64,000 bases of DNA, from contig JANINQ010000003.1 in NCBI GenBank assembly GCA_024508675.1, positions 409,382 to 473,381 of the forward strand. The letters are read 5' to 3'. The notes beneath the pieces were generated by a model. The model did not search any database. It worked only from the letters and a program-made list of their open reading frames with translations, and had not been told where the DNA came from. The stretch is from Afipia sp. (GTDB lineage Bacteria; Pseudomonadota; Alphaproteobacteria; Rhizobiales; Xanthobacteraceae). This document shows positions 25,128-33,503 of the stretch, one piece after another; the first letter of the stretch is position 1; every line of letters begins with the position of its first letter. The position numbers and the translations under genes are program-made.

Positions 25128-26090
25128 ATGACGCATTCACACGCCGCTCACGATCATGCCGATCATCATCACGACCATGAGCATAGTCATGGCCCCGGCG
25201 GTCATTCGCATGCGCCAGCAAGTTTCGGAACGGCCTTCGCTGTCGGGATCGCACTCAATACGGCGTTCGTCGTTGTCGAGGCGGTCTACGGCTACACCAG
25301 TAATTCCACGGCACTGATCGCCGATGCGGGCCACAACCTGTCCGATGTGCTGGGCCTAGTGGTGGCATGGATCGCGGTGATCCTCTCGAAGCGCCCTGCC
25401 TCACCCCGCTATACTTACGGCCTGCGCGGCTCCTCGATCCTCGCGGCGCTGTTCAACGCGGTATTCCTGCTGATCGCCGTCGGCGCGATCGGCTGGGAAG
25501 CCATTCTGCGCCTTTTGAATCCAGAGCCGGTGGCGGAGAAAACGGTGATGATCGTCGCCGCCATCGGCATCGTCATCAACGGATTCACCGCATGGCTCTT
25601 TGCCTCCGGCAGCAAGAACGATCTCAACATCCGCGGCGCCTATCTGCACATGGCCGCCGACGCCGCCGTGTCCGCAGGTGTGGTCGTCGCGGCCCTTGTC
25701 ATCATGTTCACGGGCTGGCTGTGGCTCGACCCGGCCGTCAGTCTTGTCATCGTCGCCGTCATCGTCTGGGGCACATGGGGCCTCCTGCGCGACAGCACCG
25801 CCATGTCGCTGGATGCGGTGCCATCCAACATCGATCCGGTCGCAGTACGTGACTATCTGGAGCACCGCCCCGGAGTGACCGAAGTCTGCGATCTGCATAT
25901 CTGGCCAATGAGCACAACGGAGGTCGCGCTGTCCTGTCATCTCGTCATCCCGTCCGGTTATCCGGGAGATGCCTTTCTCGTGGAAGCGTCACATCAGTTG
26001 AATGACAGGTTTCATATCCAGCATGTCACCATCCAGATCGTGACCAGTCCGGTGACGGGTTGCGAAATCATGGCAAGACATGTGGTGTAA
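25128..26090 (+). CDS. Cation diffusion facilitator (Zn/Co/Cd-type exporter)
   Basis: 320 residues from ATG 25128. The N-terminus is a His-rich metal-binding stretch (H-A-A-H-D-H-A-D-H-H-H-D-H-E-H...). Six membrane helices follow, with the metal-site motifs HNLSD in helix 2 and HMAAD in helix 5. The cytoplasmic C-terminal domain has HRPGVTEVCDLHIWPMSTTEVALSCHLV. This matches ZitB/CzcD-type zinc exporters that exchange metal for protons at the inner membrane. A longer reading from 25086 adds 14 unlikely residues. It converges with livF, leaving a 15-bp gap. Confidence 0.93.
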   Translation: MTHSHAAHDHADHHHDHEHSHGPGGHSHAPASFGTAFAVGIALNTAFVVVEAVYGYTSNSTALIADAGHNLSDVLGLVVAWIAVILSKRPASPRYTYGLRGSSILAALFNAVFLLIAVGAIGWEAILRLLNPEPVAEKTVMIVAAIGIVINGFTAWLFASGSKNDLNIRGAYLHMAADAAVSAGVVVAALVIMFTGWLWLDPAVSLVIVAVIVWGTWGLLRDSTAMSLDAVPSNIDPVAVRDYLEHRPGVTEVCDLHIWPMSTTEVALSCHLVIPSGYPGDAFLVEASHQLNDRFHIQHVTIQIVTSPVTGCEIMARHVV

Positions 26091-26105
26091 GGCGCGAAGG
26101 TCACC

Positions 26106-26810
26106 CTAGATCGCGCCAAGATACGCCGCCTTGACCTTCGGGTCGGACAGCAGCGTGGAGCCCGCACCTTCGAACGCGACCTTGCCGGTCTCCAGCACAT
26201 AACCGCGGTCGGCAATCTCAAGGGCGGCGCTGGCGTTCTGCTCCACAAGCAGGACGGTGACGCCGCTGGTTCGCAACGCGACGATGGCAGCCAAGATCTG
26301 ATCCACCAGTGTCGGCGACAGGCCGAGCGACGGCTCGTCCAGCAACAGCAATTTCGGCTTGCCCATCAGCGCTCGTCCGATAGCCAGCATCTGCTGCTGA
26401 CCGCCAGAAAGCCCGCCCGCGAGCTGGTGGCGCTTCTCGGCCAGAACCGGAAACATCTCGAATACGCGGTCGCGGTCTTGCTCGATCTCCTTGTCGCGGC
26501 GCATGTAGGCCCCGAGACGCAGATTGTCCTCGACGGTGAGCGGCCCGAACACCTGACGTCCTTCGGGCGACTGGGTCATGCCCCGCTGCACCCGGCGATG
26601 CGGCGGCAGACGTTCGATGCGCTCGCCAAGAAAAGTGATCTCACCCGCCGTAATCGGCTGCACACCCGACAGCGCGCGAAGCAGCGTGGTCTTGCCCGCA
26701 CCGTTGGAGCCGATCAGCGCCACGACCTCGCCCGCGCGAACAGCGAGATTCACACCGTGCAGCACTTCGATGCGCCCATAGGCACTGCGCAGATTGACGA
26801 CCTCAAGCAC
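26106..26810 (-). CDS. livF: Branched-chain-type ABC transporter ATP-binding protein (LivF-like)
   Basis: 234 residues with Walker A GSNGAGKTTLLRA, the signature LSGGQQQMLAIGRAL and Walker B LLLLDEPSLGLSP. I use GTG at 26810, which has AGGAGG six bases upstream and gives the usual LivF length; ATG at 26831 would add seven residues. The gene overlaps the livG stop by eight bases. It powers uptake through the LivH/LivM permease. In this setting (facing the phenylacetate genes) the cargo may be an aromatic acid rather than a branched-chain amino acid. Confidence 0.93.
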   Translation of the reverse strand: MLEVVNLRSAYGRIEVLHGVNLAVRAGEVVALIGSNGAGKTTLLRALSGVQPITAGEITFLGERIERLPPHRRVQRGMTQSPEGRQVFGPLTVEDNLRLGAYMRRDKEIEQDRDRVFEMFPVLAEKRHQLAGGLSGGQQQMLAIGRALMGKPKLLLLDEPSLGLSPTLVDQILAAIVALRTSGVTVLLVEQNASAALEIADRGYVLETGKVAFEGAGSTLLSDPKVKAAYLGAI

Positions 26811-27585
26811 GGGCCGCCTCCTTCGCACCATGCTTGCCGAGATAGGCTTCGAGCACGGCGGGATTATCGCGTACTTCGCGCGGGCCGCCTTCAGCGATGG
26901 GCTTGCCGCGATTGAGGACGAGAATGTGGTCGGAGATTTTCATCACCAGTTTCATGTCGTGCTCGACCAGAACAACGGCGATGCCTCTGGCGGCGACGCG
27001 GCGGATCAGTTCGTCGATTTCCTCGGTCTCGACCGGGTTGCATCCGGCGGCCGGTTCATCGAGCAGCAACACGCGCGGCTCGGCGGCGAGCGCGCGGGCG
27101 ATCTCCAGACGCTTGCAGGCACCATAGGACAGCGAGCCTGCGGAGGCATCCGCGCTGCTTTTCAGGCCAACGTCATCGAGCAGCGCCAGTGCGGCCTCGC
27201 GCGTCTCGCTGTTCTGCCGGGTAACAGACGGCAGGCGGAACATGTCCGCGAACAGGTTGCAGCGTTCGCGTAAGTGACGGCCGACCATGACGTTTTCCGC
27301 CGCCGTCATGCGCTGGAAGATTTGCAGGTTCTGGAACGTGCGCGACAGGCCGCGCGCCGCCAACTTGTCGGGCGTCAGTCCTGTCACGTCCTCGCCGGAG
27401 AGTTCGATCCGGCCCTGATCGCGTTCGTAAACACCAGAGACGATGTTGAAGAGCGTGGTCTTGCCCGCGCCGTTCGGCCCGATGATGGAGAGGATTTTCC
27501 CCGGATCGACGGCAAAGCTGACGCCGTCGATGGCCTTGATTCCACCGAACGAAATGCTGATGTCCCTGGCGGCGAGGATCGTCAT
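26803..27585 (-). CDS. livG: Branched-chain-type ABC transporter ATP-binding protein (LivG-like)
   Basis: 260 residues from ATG 27585, which overlaps the livM stop as ATGA. Walker A is IGPNGAGKTTLFNIVSG, the signature LSYGACKRLEIARAL (LSYG in place of LSGG, normal for LivG), and Walker B VLLLDEPAAGCNP. The C-terminal BCA_ABC_TP_C-type tail is present (LVLNRGKPIAEGGPREVRDNPAVLEAYLG). An open reading extending upstream to 28026 lies inside livM and is not coding. It is the second ATPase of the transporter. Confidence 0.94.
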   Translation of the reverse strand: MTILAARDISISFGGIKAIDGVSFAVDPGKILSIIGPNGAGKTTLFNIVSGVYERDQGRIELSGEDVTGLTPDKLAARGLSRTFQNLQIFQRMTAAENVMVGRHLRERCNLFADMFRLPSVTRQNSETREAALALLDDVGLKSSADASAGSLSYGACKRLEIARALAAEPRVLLLDEPAAGCNPVETEEIDELIRRVAARGIAVVLVEHDMKLVMKISDHILVLNRGKPIAEGGPREVRDNPAVLEAYLGKHGAKEAARA

Positions 27586-28529
27586 GCCTTCGTCCTCTTT
27601 GCCAGCACGCGCGAGAGCGTCGGAACGATGCCGTCGCGCATGAAGATCATCGAGACGATGATGATGAAGCCCAGCAGCAGATGCTCGTATTCCTGAAATA
27701 CGGTGAGAACCTGTGGCAGTGTGATCAGCACCGCAGCGCCGACAATGCTGCCGACAACCGAGCCGAGCCCGCCGAGCACCACCATGGTCACCATTTCCAC
27801 GGAATGGAGAAAGCCTGCCTGATCGGGATTGATGAAGCCGTTCATCATCGCCAGCACAGAACCGGCGACCGATGCATAGGCGGCAGCAATCACGAACGCC
27901 TGCAGCTTGAAGCGTGCGACATCGATGCCCGCAACCCGCGCCGCAACTTCGCTGTCGTGCAGCGCGCGGAAGGCGCGTCCGGTCGGCGTATTGTAGAGAT
28001 TGAGCGCCAGCCATGTGCCGAGCCACAGCATCCCGCCCGAAATCCAGTACCAGGTGTCAGATCCACTGACGCGCCAGCCGAACAGCGTCAGCTTCGCCAC
28101 CGGCATGCCGTCGGGACCGCCGGTCCAGCGGCTTTCCGTGGTGATGACCAGCGCCACCAGCACGCCAAGGCCGAGCGTGGCGATGGCGAGATAATGCCCC
28201 TTCAGTTTCAGGATCGGACGGCCGACCAGATAGGCCAGAACTGACGAGATCGCGCAGCCGATGATCAGCGCAGCCCAGGTCGGGATTCCGAAATGGGCGG
28301 GGCCGATGGCGACGGCGTAAGCGCCGATGCCGAAGAACCCCGCATGGCCGAGACTGACCTGCCCGGCATTTCCCATCAGCACGTTGAGGCCGATGGCCGC
28401 GAATGCGGACACCCACACCAGAGACGCCACGCGGAAATAGTAGCTCGACGGGAAAATCAGCGGCAGCACCGCGACAATCGCCGCAAGCGCGATCAGAATC
28501 AGATAGCGGTTGTCGATTTTCTGCAGCAC
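27582..28529 (-). CDS. livM: Branched-chain-type ABC transporter permease (LivM-like)
   Basis: 315 residues, highly hydrophobic, with about nine to ten helices. The family landmark GNAGQVSLGHAGFFGIGAYA follows the early helices, and DSEVAARVAGIDVARFKLQAFVI is the coupling-helix (EAA-like) loop that docks on the ATPase. It starts at GTG 28529, three bases after the livH stop, and ends overlapping livG. Confidence 0.94.
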   Translation of the reverse strand: MLQKIDNRYLILIALAAIVAVLPLIFPSSYYFRVASLVWVSAFAAIGLNVLMGNAGQVSLGHAGFFGIGAYAVAIGPAHFGIPTWAALIIGCAISSVLAYLVGRPILKLKGHYLAIATLGLGVLVALVITTESRWTGGPDGMPVAKLTLFGWRVSGSDTWYWISGGMLWLGTWLALNLYNTPTGRAFRALHDSEVAARVAGIDVARFKLQAFVIAAAYASVAGSVLAMMNGFINPDQAGFLHSVEMVTMVVLGGLGSVVGSIVGAAVLITLPQVLTVFQEYEHLLLGFIIIVSMIFMRDGIVPTLSRVLAKRTKA

Positions 28530-28532
28530 CGC

Positions 28533-29405
28533 TCAGACCCTTTCCACGGTGCGGCGGCCGAATAGACCCTGCGGCATGGCGAACAGGACCAGCAGAATGA
28601 CGATGAAGGCAAAGGCATCCTTGTAGGTCGAGCTGATATAACCCACGCCGAGCGCTTCAAGCAGACCAAGGATCAGGCCGCCAGCGACCGCGCCGATCGG
28701 ATTGCCCATGCCGCCCAGCATCGCGGCGGCAAATCCCTTCAGCGCCAGCATCGTGCCGACATCATAGCTTGTGAGCGTGATCGGCGTGATCAGAACGCCG
28801 GCCACGGCGCCGATGGCCGCGGAACCGCCAAAGGCCAGCGCCATGACGGTGGCTGTATTGATGCCGACCAGCCGCGCGGCCAGCTTGTTCGCCGCAGTTG
28901 CCAGCACGGCTTTGCCCACGACCGTGCGTTCAAGGAATATGTAGAGCAGGATCACGATCACGGCGGTGCCGCCGAGCACCCAGAAACTTTGCGGCTGGAT
29001 CGCCGCGCCGAGCAGATTGACCGGCGTATCGCCGGAAATGCTGGGTAGCTTGTGAAACTGCTTGTCGAACAGGATCTGCGCCGCGCCGCGCAGCAGGATC
29101 GACGCGCCGATGGTGATGATAATCAATGTGACAGGCGAGGCATCGCGCGCTGGTTCAATGGCGAGCCAGTAAAGCAGAAGACCGACCGCGATCGAGACAA
29201 CAACGGCAAGCAGCGCGGCGAGCGGAAGCGGCACACCTGCAGCGGAGGCAAACACCGTCACCATGCCGCCGAGCATGACGAACTCGCCCTGCGCGAAATT
29301 CACGACATCGGATGCATTGTAGACAAGCGTGAAGCCCAGCGCGACCAGCGCATAAACCGCGCCCACGGTCAGTCCGGAAACAAGAAATTGGACAAACTCG
29401 GGCAT
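28533..29405 (-). CDS. livH: Branched-chain-type ABC transporter permease (LivH-like)
   Basis: 290 residues with eight or so membrane helices. VGAVYALVALGFTLVYNASDVVNFAQGEFVMLGG is the conserved N-terminal part of LivH (quoted here as landmarks ALGFTLVYN and NFAQGEF). ATAANKLAARLVGINTATV is the ATPase-docking loop. Start ATG 29405. A 122-bp gap with a strong hairpin separates it from the binding-protein gene upstream. Confidence 0.94.
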   Translation of the reverse strand: MPEFVQFLVSGLTVGAVYALVALGFTLVYNASDVVNFAQGEFVMLGGMVTVFASAAGVPLPLAALLAVVVSIAVGLLLYWLAIEPARDASPVTLIIITIGASILLRGAAQILFDKQFHKLPSISGDTPVNLLGAAIQPQSFWVLGGTAVIVILLYIFLERTVVGKAVLATAANKLAARLVGINTATVMALAFGGSAAIGAVAGVLITPITLTSYDVGTMLALKGFAAAMLGGMGNPIGAVAGGLILGLLEALGVGYISSTYKDAFAFIVILLVLFAMPQGLFGRRTVERV

Positions 29406-29476
29406 TCCGGCTCCACGAACACGATGGCAGCCAAGGGCTGCGGTCCCGGCAATATCAGTTGTTCAAATTTGAGAAG

Positions 29477-29514
29477 CGATGCTTCCGGAGGGAATGAACC
29501 ATCCGGAAGCATCG
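29477..29514 (-). terminator. Intercistronic stem-loop after the binding-protein gene
   Basis: CGATGCTTCCGGA (29477-29489) and TCCGGAAGCATCG (29502-29514) form a perfect 13-bp stem with a 12-base loop, 13 bases past the binding-protein stop and 72 bases before livH. Such hairpins commonly protect the 3' end of binding-protein mRNA and reduce read-through into the permease genes. No T run follows, so partial attenuation or RNA stability is likelier than full termination. Confidence 0.7.
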
Positions 29515-29527
29515 GATTGCGAAGCGC

Positions 29528-30694
29528 TTACGTTCCCGGCGCGATCAGCGTCCAGTCGCCGCCCTTGATCTCGAGCATGCGGAAGGCCGACAGGTCGAGG
29601 CCGAGGTGATCGGTCGGCGACATGTTGACGATGCCGCCGGTGCCGACGAAGCCCTTGGTCTTCTCGATTTCGTCGCGAACCTTCTTCGGGTCGGTGGTGT
29701 TGGCGCGCTTCATGGCTTCGACCAGGATCATCAGGCCGTCATAGGCATGGCCGCCGAAGGTCGACACCGGGCTTTTCGCCGTGTCCTCGTAGGTCTTCTT
29801 GTAGTCGACCACGACCTTCTTCTGAGAGTCGCTGTCCGGCAGCTTGTCACCAACCAGAAGCGCAGCGGCAGGCAGGCGAATGCCTTCAGCGGCAGGACCG
29901 GCGAGTTCAATGAAGCTCTTCGAAGCCACACCGTGGCTCTGATAGAGCGGGGTCGCTGTCATGCCGAGCTGCGCGTAGTTGCGGGTCACAATCGCAGGCC
30001 CCTGCCCGAAGCCCGGATTGACGATGGCCTGCACACCGGCGGTGTTCTTGATCTTGGTGAGCTGGCCGGTCATGTCGCTGTCGCGCGGACCGTAGCTTTC
30101 CTCGGTGACGATCTTGATGCCGTAGTTCGGCGCGACCTTGGTGCACTGCGCCTTCATCGACGCACCGAAACCGTCGGTGCCCGAGATCATCGCAATGTTG
30201 GTCAGCTTGCGCTGCTTGAGATTCTCGAAGATCTTCTCGCACGCCATCTTGTCGGTGTGCGGCGTCTTGAAAGTGTATTTGCGTACCGGATCGATGATCT
30301 CGACAGCGCCGCCGAACGAGATGAACGGAATCTGCGCTTCCTCGAACACCGGGATCATCGCCATGGTCGTGCCGGTGGTCGAACCGCCCGCCATCGCGAC
30401 AACCTTGTCGTCTTCGATCAGGCGGGTCGCGAAAGTGCGCGCCTTGTTGGCATCGCCGCCGTCATCATAGACGACGAGTTCGATCTTCTTGCCGTTGACG
30501 CCGCCTGCCGCGTTGATCTTGTCAACATACATGCGCAGCGTCTTGTCCTCCGGCTCGCCGAGGAACGATGCCGGACCCGTCACCGAGAGGACGGAACCGA
30601 TCTTGATGGTCTGCTGTGCGAAAGCAGGATTGCTGAACGCCAATCCGGCGGCACCGGCGGCCAATAACAATTTGAGTGCTGAAGTCGGCTTCAT
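29528..30694 (-). CDS. livK: Periplasmic substrate-binding protein of the Liv-type ABC transporter
   Basis: 388 residues from ATG 30694, preceded by GGGAGGAG. The signal peptide is KLLLAAGAAGLAFSNPAFA|QQ. The mature protein is a Peripla_BP_6-type type I binding fold (TIKIGSVLSVTGPASFLGEP, ...TRLIEDDKVVAMAGGSTTGT...). It binds the cargo in the periplasm for the LivHMGF transporter. It heads the leftward liv unit and is divergent from paaG across a 201-bp control region holding a palindrome at 30825-30846. The symbol reflects family and gene order, not proven substrate; an aromatic acid such as phenylacetate is plausible. Confidence 0.9.
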   Translation of the reverse strand: MKPTSALKLLLAAGAAGLAFSNPAFAQQTIKIGSVLSVTGPASFLGEPEDKTLRMYVDKINAAGGVNGKKIELVVYDDGGDANKARTFATRLIEDDKVVAMAGGSTTGTTMAMIPVFEEAQIPFISFGGAVEIIDPVRKYTFKTPHTDKMACEKIFENLKQRKLTNIAMISGTDGFGASMKAQCTKVAPNYGIKIVTEESYGPRDSDMTGQLTKIKNTAGVQAIVNPGFGQGPAIVTRNYAQLGMTATPLYQSHGVASKSFIELAGPAAEGIRLPAAALLVGDKLPDSDSQKKVVVDYKKTYEDTAKSPVSTFGGHAYDGLMILVEAMKRANTTDPKKVRDEIEKTKGFVGTGGIVNMSPTDHLGLDLSAFRMLEIKGGDWTLIAPGT

Positions 30695-30824
30695 AGTCTC
30701 CTCCCTGAATGATGGGCGCCCTTTTTCAGCAGAGCTTGCCCGGCACATCTTGTTCGTCACACCGGCATATTGTCCCAGACAATCGTGCGATGTGATCTGA
30801 TGCGCTTCTGATCCAAACAATATA

Positions 30825-30846
30825 ATTGACCGGACGGTTGGTCAAT
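30825..30846. promoter_or_regulatory. Candidate TetR-type operator between livK and paaG
   Basis: ATTGACC (30825-30831) and GGTCAAT (30840-30846) are perfect 7-base arms around eight bases, and an inner ACCG-GA-CGGT palindrome also occurs. It lies 49 bases before the paaG start and 130 bases before the livK start. Pairs of GACCG-type half sites are typical of TetR regulators of acyl-CoA catabolism, and a TetR gene lies inside this operon (33504). Binding is inferred. Confidence 0.6.
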
Positions 30847-30895
30847 AGTAACTTCCCTCCAACGGCCGCGACAAACAGGCCGATGGGAGGACGCT

Positions 30896-31687
30896 GTGGA
30901 CAAGGATCTGGTCCTGACCGAAATCCGCGACGGATATCGCGTCATCACGCTCAACAGGCCTGACAGTCTGAACTCGTTCAATCGCAACGTCCATGCTGCT
31001 ATGAATGCGGCTCTGGATACGGCGGAATCCGACAAGACCTGCCGCGCGCTGATCCTCACAGGCGCGGGCCGCGGATTTTGCGCCGGGCAGGACTTGTCCG
31101 AAGTCGAATTCGTTCCCGGCCAGAAGCCAGATCTCACGGTGACGCTGGAGAAGAACTACAATCCCCTCATCCGCCGCTTGCGGAAAATGCCGCTGCCCAT
31201 CATCTGCGCCGTGAATGGCGTTGCAGCAGGCGGCGGTGCGAACATCGCCTTTGCCTGCGACATAGTGCTGGCGGCGCGCTCCGCGAAGTTCATTCAAGCG
31301 TTTTCGAAGATCGCGCTTGTTCCCGATTGCGGCGGCACATGGTTTCTGCCGCGTCTCGCGGGAAGTGCGCGCGCACGCGCGCTCGCGATGCTGGCCGAGC
31401 CCGTCTCTGCCGAACAGGCCGAAGCCTGGGGCATGATCTGGAAAGTCGTGGACGATGCAGGCCTGATGGCCGAAGCCCACAAGCTTGCCGCGCATCTTGC
31501 GACGCAGCCGACCGGCGCACTTGCGCTGACCAAGCAGGCACTGGACGCCTCCGAAACCAATACGCTCGACCAGCAGCTCGATCTTGAACGCGACCTTCAG
31601 GGCACCGCGGGGCGCGGACCGGATTTCGCGGAAGGCGTGACTGCATTTCTCGAAAAACGTGCGCCACGTTTTGCTGGAGGCCTGTGA
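30896..31687 (+). CDS. paaG: Enoyl-CoA hydratase/isomerase, 1,2-epoxyphenylacetyl-CoA isomerase
   Basis: 263 residues of the crotonase fold, starting at GTG 30896 after a strong GGGAGG. GAGRGFCAGQDLSEVEF and NGVAAGGGANIAFACDI form the oxyanion hole; GQDL with Asp is typical of PaaG rather than a true hydratase. PaaG converts the ring 1,2-epoxide of phenylacetyl-CoA to the oxepin and later isomerises double bonds. It opens the rightward paa unit. Its stop overlaps the next start (TGATG), so translation is coupled to paaI. Confidence 0.93.
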   Translation: MDKDLVLTEIRDGYRVITLNRPDSLNSFNRNVHAAMNAALDTAESDKTCRALILTGAGRGFCAGQDLSEVEFVPGQKPDLTVTLEKNYNPLIRRLRKMPLPIICAVNGVAAGGGANIAFACDIVLAARSAKFIQAFSKIALVPDCGGTWFLPRLAGSARARALAMLAEPVSAEQAEAWGMIWKVVDDAGLMAEAHKLAAHLATQPTGALALTKQALDASETNTLDQQLDLERDLQGTAGRGPDFAEGVTAFLEKRAPRFAGGL

Positions 31688-32148
31688 TGGACGCGGCAGC
31701 TCACAGCAATCCTCAGGCGATTGCACAAGCCTGCGCGGACAAGATGTGGCAGGACGACCGGGCCAGCAAAGGCCTCGGCATGACGCTGCAGCGGATCGCA
31801 CCCGGCGAAGCCATGATCTCGATGGTCGTCCGCAAGGACATGACCAACGGTCACGGCATCTGCCACGGCGGATTCATGTTCACCCTCGCCGATTCTACAT
31901 TTGCCTTTGCATGCAACACCTATGACCAGCGCACGGTCGCGCAGCAGTGCGCCGTCACCTTTCTTGCCGCGGTTCCTGAAGGTGAAACGCTGACAGCTCA
32001 TGCAGTGGAACGCAATCGCGCCGGACGCGGCGGGATTTATGACGTCACCGTCCGCGACAGCAGCAACAAGGTGGTTGCGGAGTTTCGCGGACACTCACGG
32101 ACGATATCGGGTCGGCTGCTCGACGATCATCAGCACGATCACAGTTAG
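31687..32148 (+). CDS. paaI: Hydroxyphenylacetyl-CoA thioesterase
   Basis: 153 residues with a single hotdog domain. MTNGHGICHGGFMFTLADSTFAFACN carries the family signature (GHGICHGG...D), and YDQRTVAQQCAVTFL follows. PaaI hydrolyses dead-end ring-hydroxylated or stalled phenylacetyl-CoA thioesters, freeing CoA. Start ATG 31687 overlaps the paaG stop. It lies between paaG and paaK. Confidence 0.92.
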   Translation: MDAAAHSNPQAIAQACADKMWQDDRASKGLGMTLQRIAPGEAMISMVVRKDMTNGHGICHGGFMFTLADSTFAFACNTYDQRTVAQQCAVTFLAAVPEGETLTAHAVERNRAGRGGIYDVTVRDSSNKVVAEFRGHSRTISGRLLDDHQHDHS

Positions 32149-32164
32149 GATTTGGGAGAGACCC

Positions 32165-33502
32165 TTGCTTCAGATTCCGCTTCGCAAGCTCGACCGGCTG
32201 AAACCCGAACCGGCGGAACTCGACCGTTACGAGATGGCCTCGCGCGAGGATATTCGCGCCCTTCAGCGCGAACGTCTCGCTTGGTCGTTGCGCCATGCCT
32301 ACGACAATGTCCCGCACTATCGCGCGAAGTTCGACGCGGCGGGCGTGCATCCCGAGCAATTCAGGGACCTGCCTGATCTCGCCAAATTTCCATTCACGCT
32401 GAAAACAGACCTGCGCGACAACTACCCTTTCGGCATGTTCGCGGTGCCGGAATCGCAGATCGCGCGCATTCATGCGTCGTCCGGCACCACGGGCAAACCG
32501 ACCGTGGTGGGCTACACCAAACGCGACATCGAGACATGGAGTGACGTGGTCGCGCGCTCGATTCGCGCCGCCGGCGGCCGTCCGGGCATGAAGGTTCACA
32601 TTGCCTATGGCTACGGCCTGTTCACCGGCGGCCTCGGCGCGCATTACGGCGCTGAGCGGCTCGGCTGCACCGTTATTCCAATCTCCGGCGGCATGACCGA
32701 GCGTCAGGTTCAGCTCATCAATGATTTCAAGCCCGAAATCATCATGGTGACGCCCTCCTACATGCTGGCGATCCTCGATGAGTTCAAGAAGCAGGGTCTT
32801 GACCCGCGCAAGTCATCGCTGCGCGTCGGCATCTTCGGCGCAGAGCCATGGACCAACGCCATGCGCGAAGAGATCGAGGAAGCATTCGATCTTCATGCCG
32901 TCGATATTTACGGCCTGTCCGAAGTGATGGGTCCCGGCGTCGCCAACGAATGCGTGGAGACCAAGGATGGCCTCCACATCTGGGAAGATCATTTCTATCC
33001 GGAGGTCATCAATCCGGCGACCGGCGAAGTGCTGCCCGATGGCGAGAAAGGCGAACTCGTCTTCACCTCGCTGACCAAGGAAGCCATGCCCGTGATCCGC
33101 TACCGGACTCGCGACCTGACGCGGCTCCTTCCGGGCACTGCACGTTCGATGCGGCGCATGGAGAAAGTCACCGGACGTTCGGATGACATGATGATCATCC
33201 GCGGCGTTAACGTGTTCCCCACCCAGATCGAGGAGAAGCTGCTCACAATCCACGATCTTTCCCTGCACTACCAGCTTGTGCTCACCCGCGACGGCCGCAT
33301 GGACAACATGGAAATTCAGGTCGAAGCGCGGCCGGACGCCAGCTTCCCGGCGCGCGAGGCCGCCACGAAACAACTGGTGCAATCGGTGAAGGATACCATC
33401 GGCATCACGGCGGCAGTCACCGTGCTCGATCCGGGGAGCATCGAGCGCTCGGTCGGCAAGGCCAAGCGCATTATCGACCGGCGGCCAAAGGAACAAATCT
33501 AA
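32165..33502 (+). CDS. paaK: Phenylacetate-CoA ligase
   Basis: 445 residues starting at TTG 32165, with GGGAGAG just upstream; no ATG exists nearby until about 20 codons in. The AMP-binding loop is HASSGTTGKPTVVGYT. Further landmarks are YGYGLFTGGLGAHYGAERLG, IYGLSEVMGPGVANEC and the hinge RSDDMMIIRGVNVFPTQIEE before the C-terminal lid. It activates phenylacetate with ATP and CoA, committing it to the pathway. An upstream extension to 32000 overlaps paaI and is not coding. Confidence 0.95.
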   Translation: MLQIPLRKLDRLKPEPAELDRYEMASREDIRALQRERLAWSLRHAYDNVPHYRAKFDAAGVHPEQFRDLPDLAKFPFTLKTDLRDNYPFGMFAVPESQIARIHASSGTTGKPTVVGYTKRDIETWSDVVARSIRAAGGRPGMKVHIAYGYGLFTGGLGAHYGAERLGCTVIPISGGMTERQVQLINDFKPEIIMVTPSYMLAILDEFKKQGLDPRKSSLRVGIFGAEPWTNAMREEIEEAFDLHAVDIYGLSEVMGPGVANECVETKDGLHIWEDHFYPEVINPATGEVLPDGEKGELVFTSLTKEAMPVIRYRTRDLTRLLPGTARSMRRMEKVTGRSDDMMIIRGVNVFPTQIEEKLLTIHDLSLHYQLVLTRDGRMDNMEIQVEARPDASFPAREAATKQLVQSVKDTIGITAAVTVLDPGSIERSVGKAKRIIDRRPKEQI

Positions 33503-33503
33503 A

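Noticed and set aside
27586-28026. N-terminal extension of livG
   Set aside because: Lies in livM in another frame; the true start at 27585 forms an ATGA overlap.
29606-30667. 353-codon rightward open frame
   Set aside because: Antisense to the livK-type binding protein, whose family match is clear.
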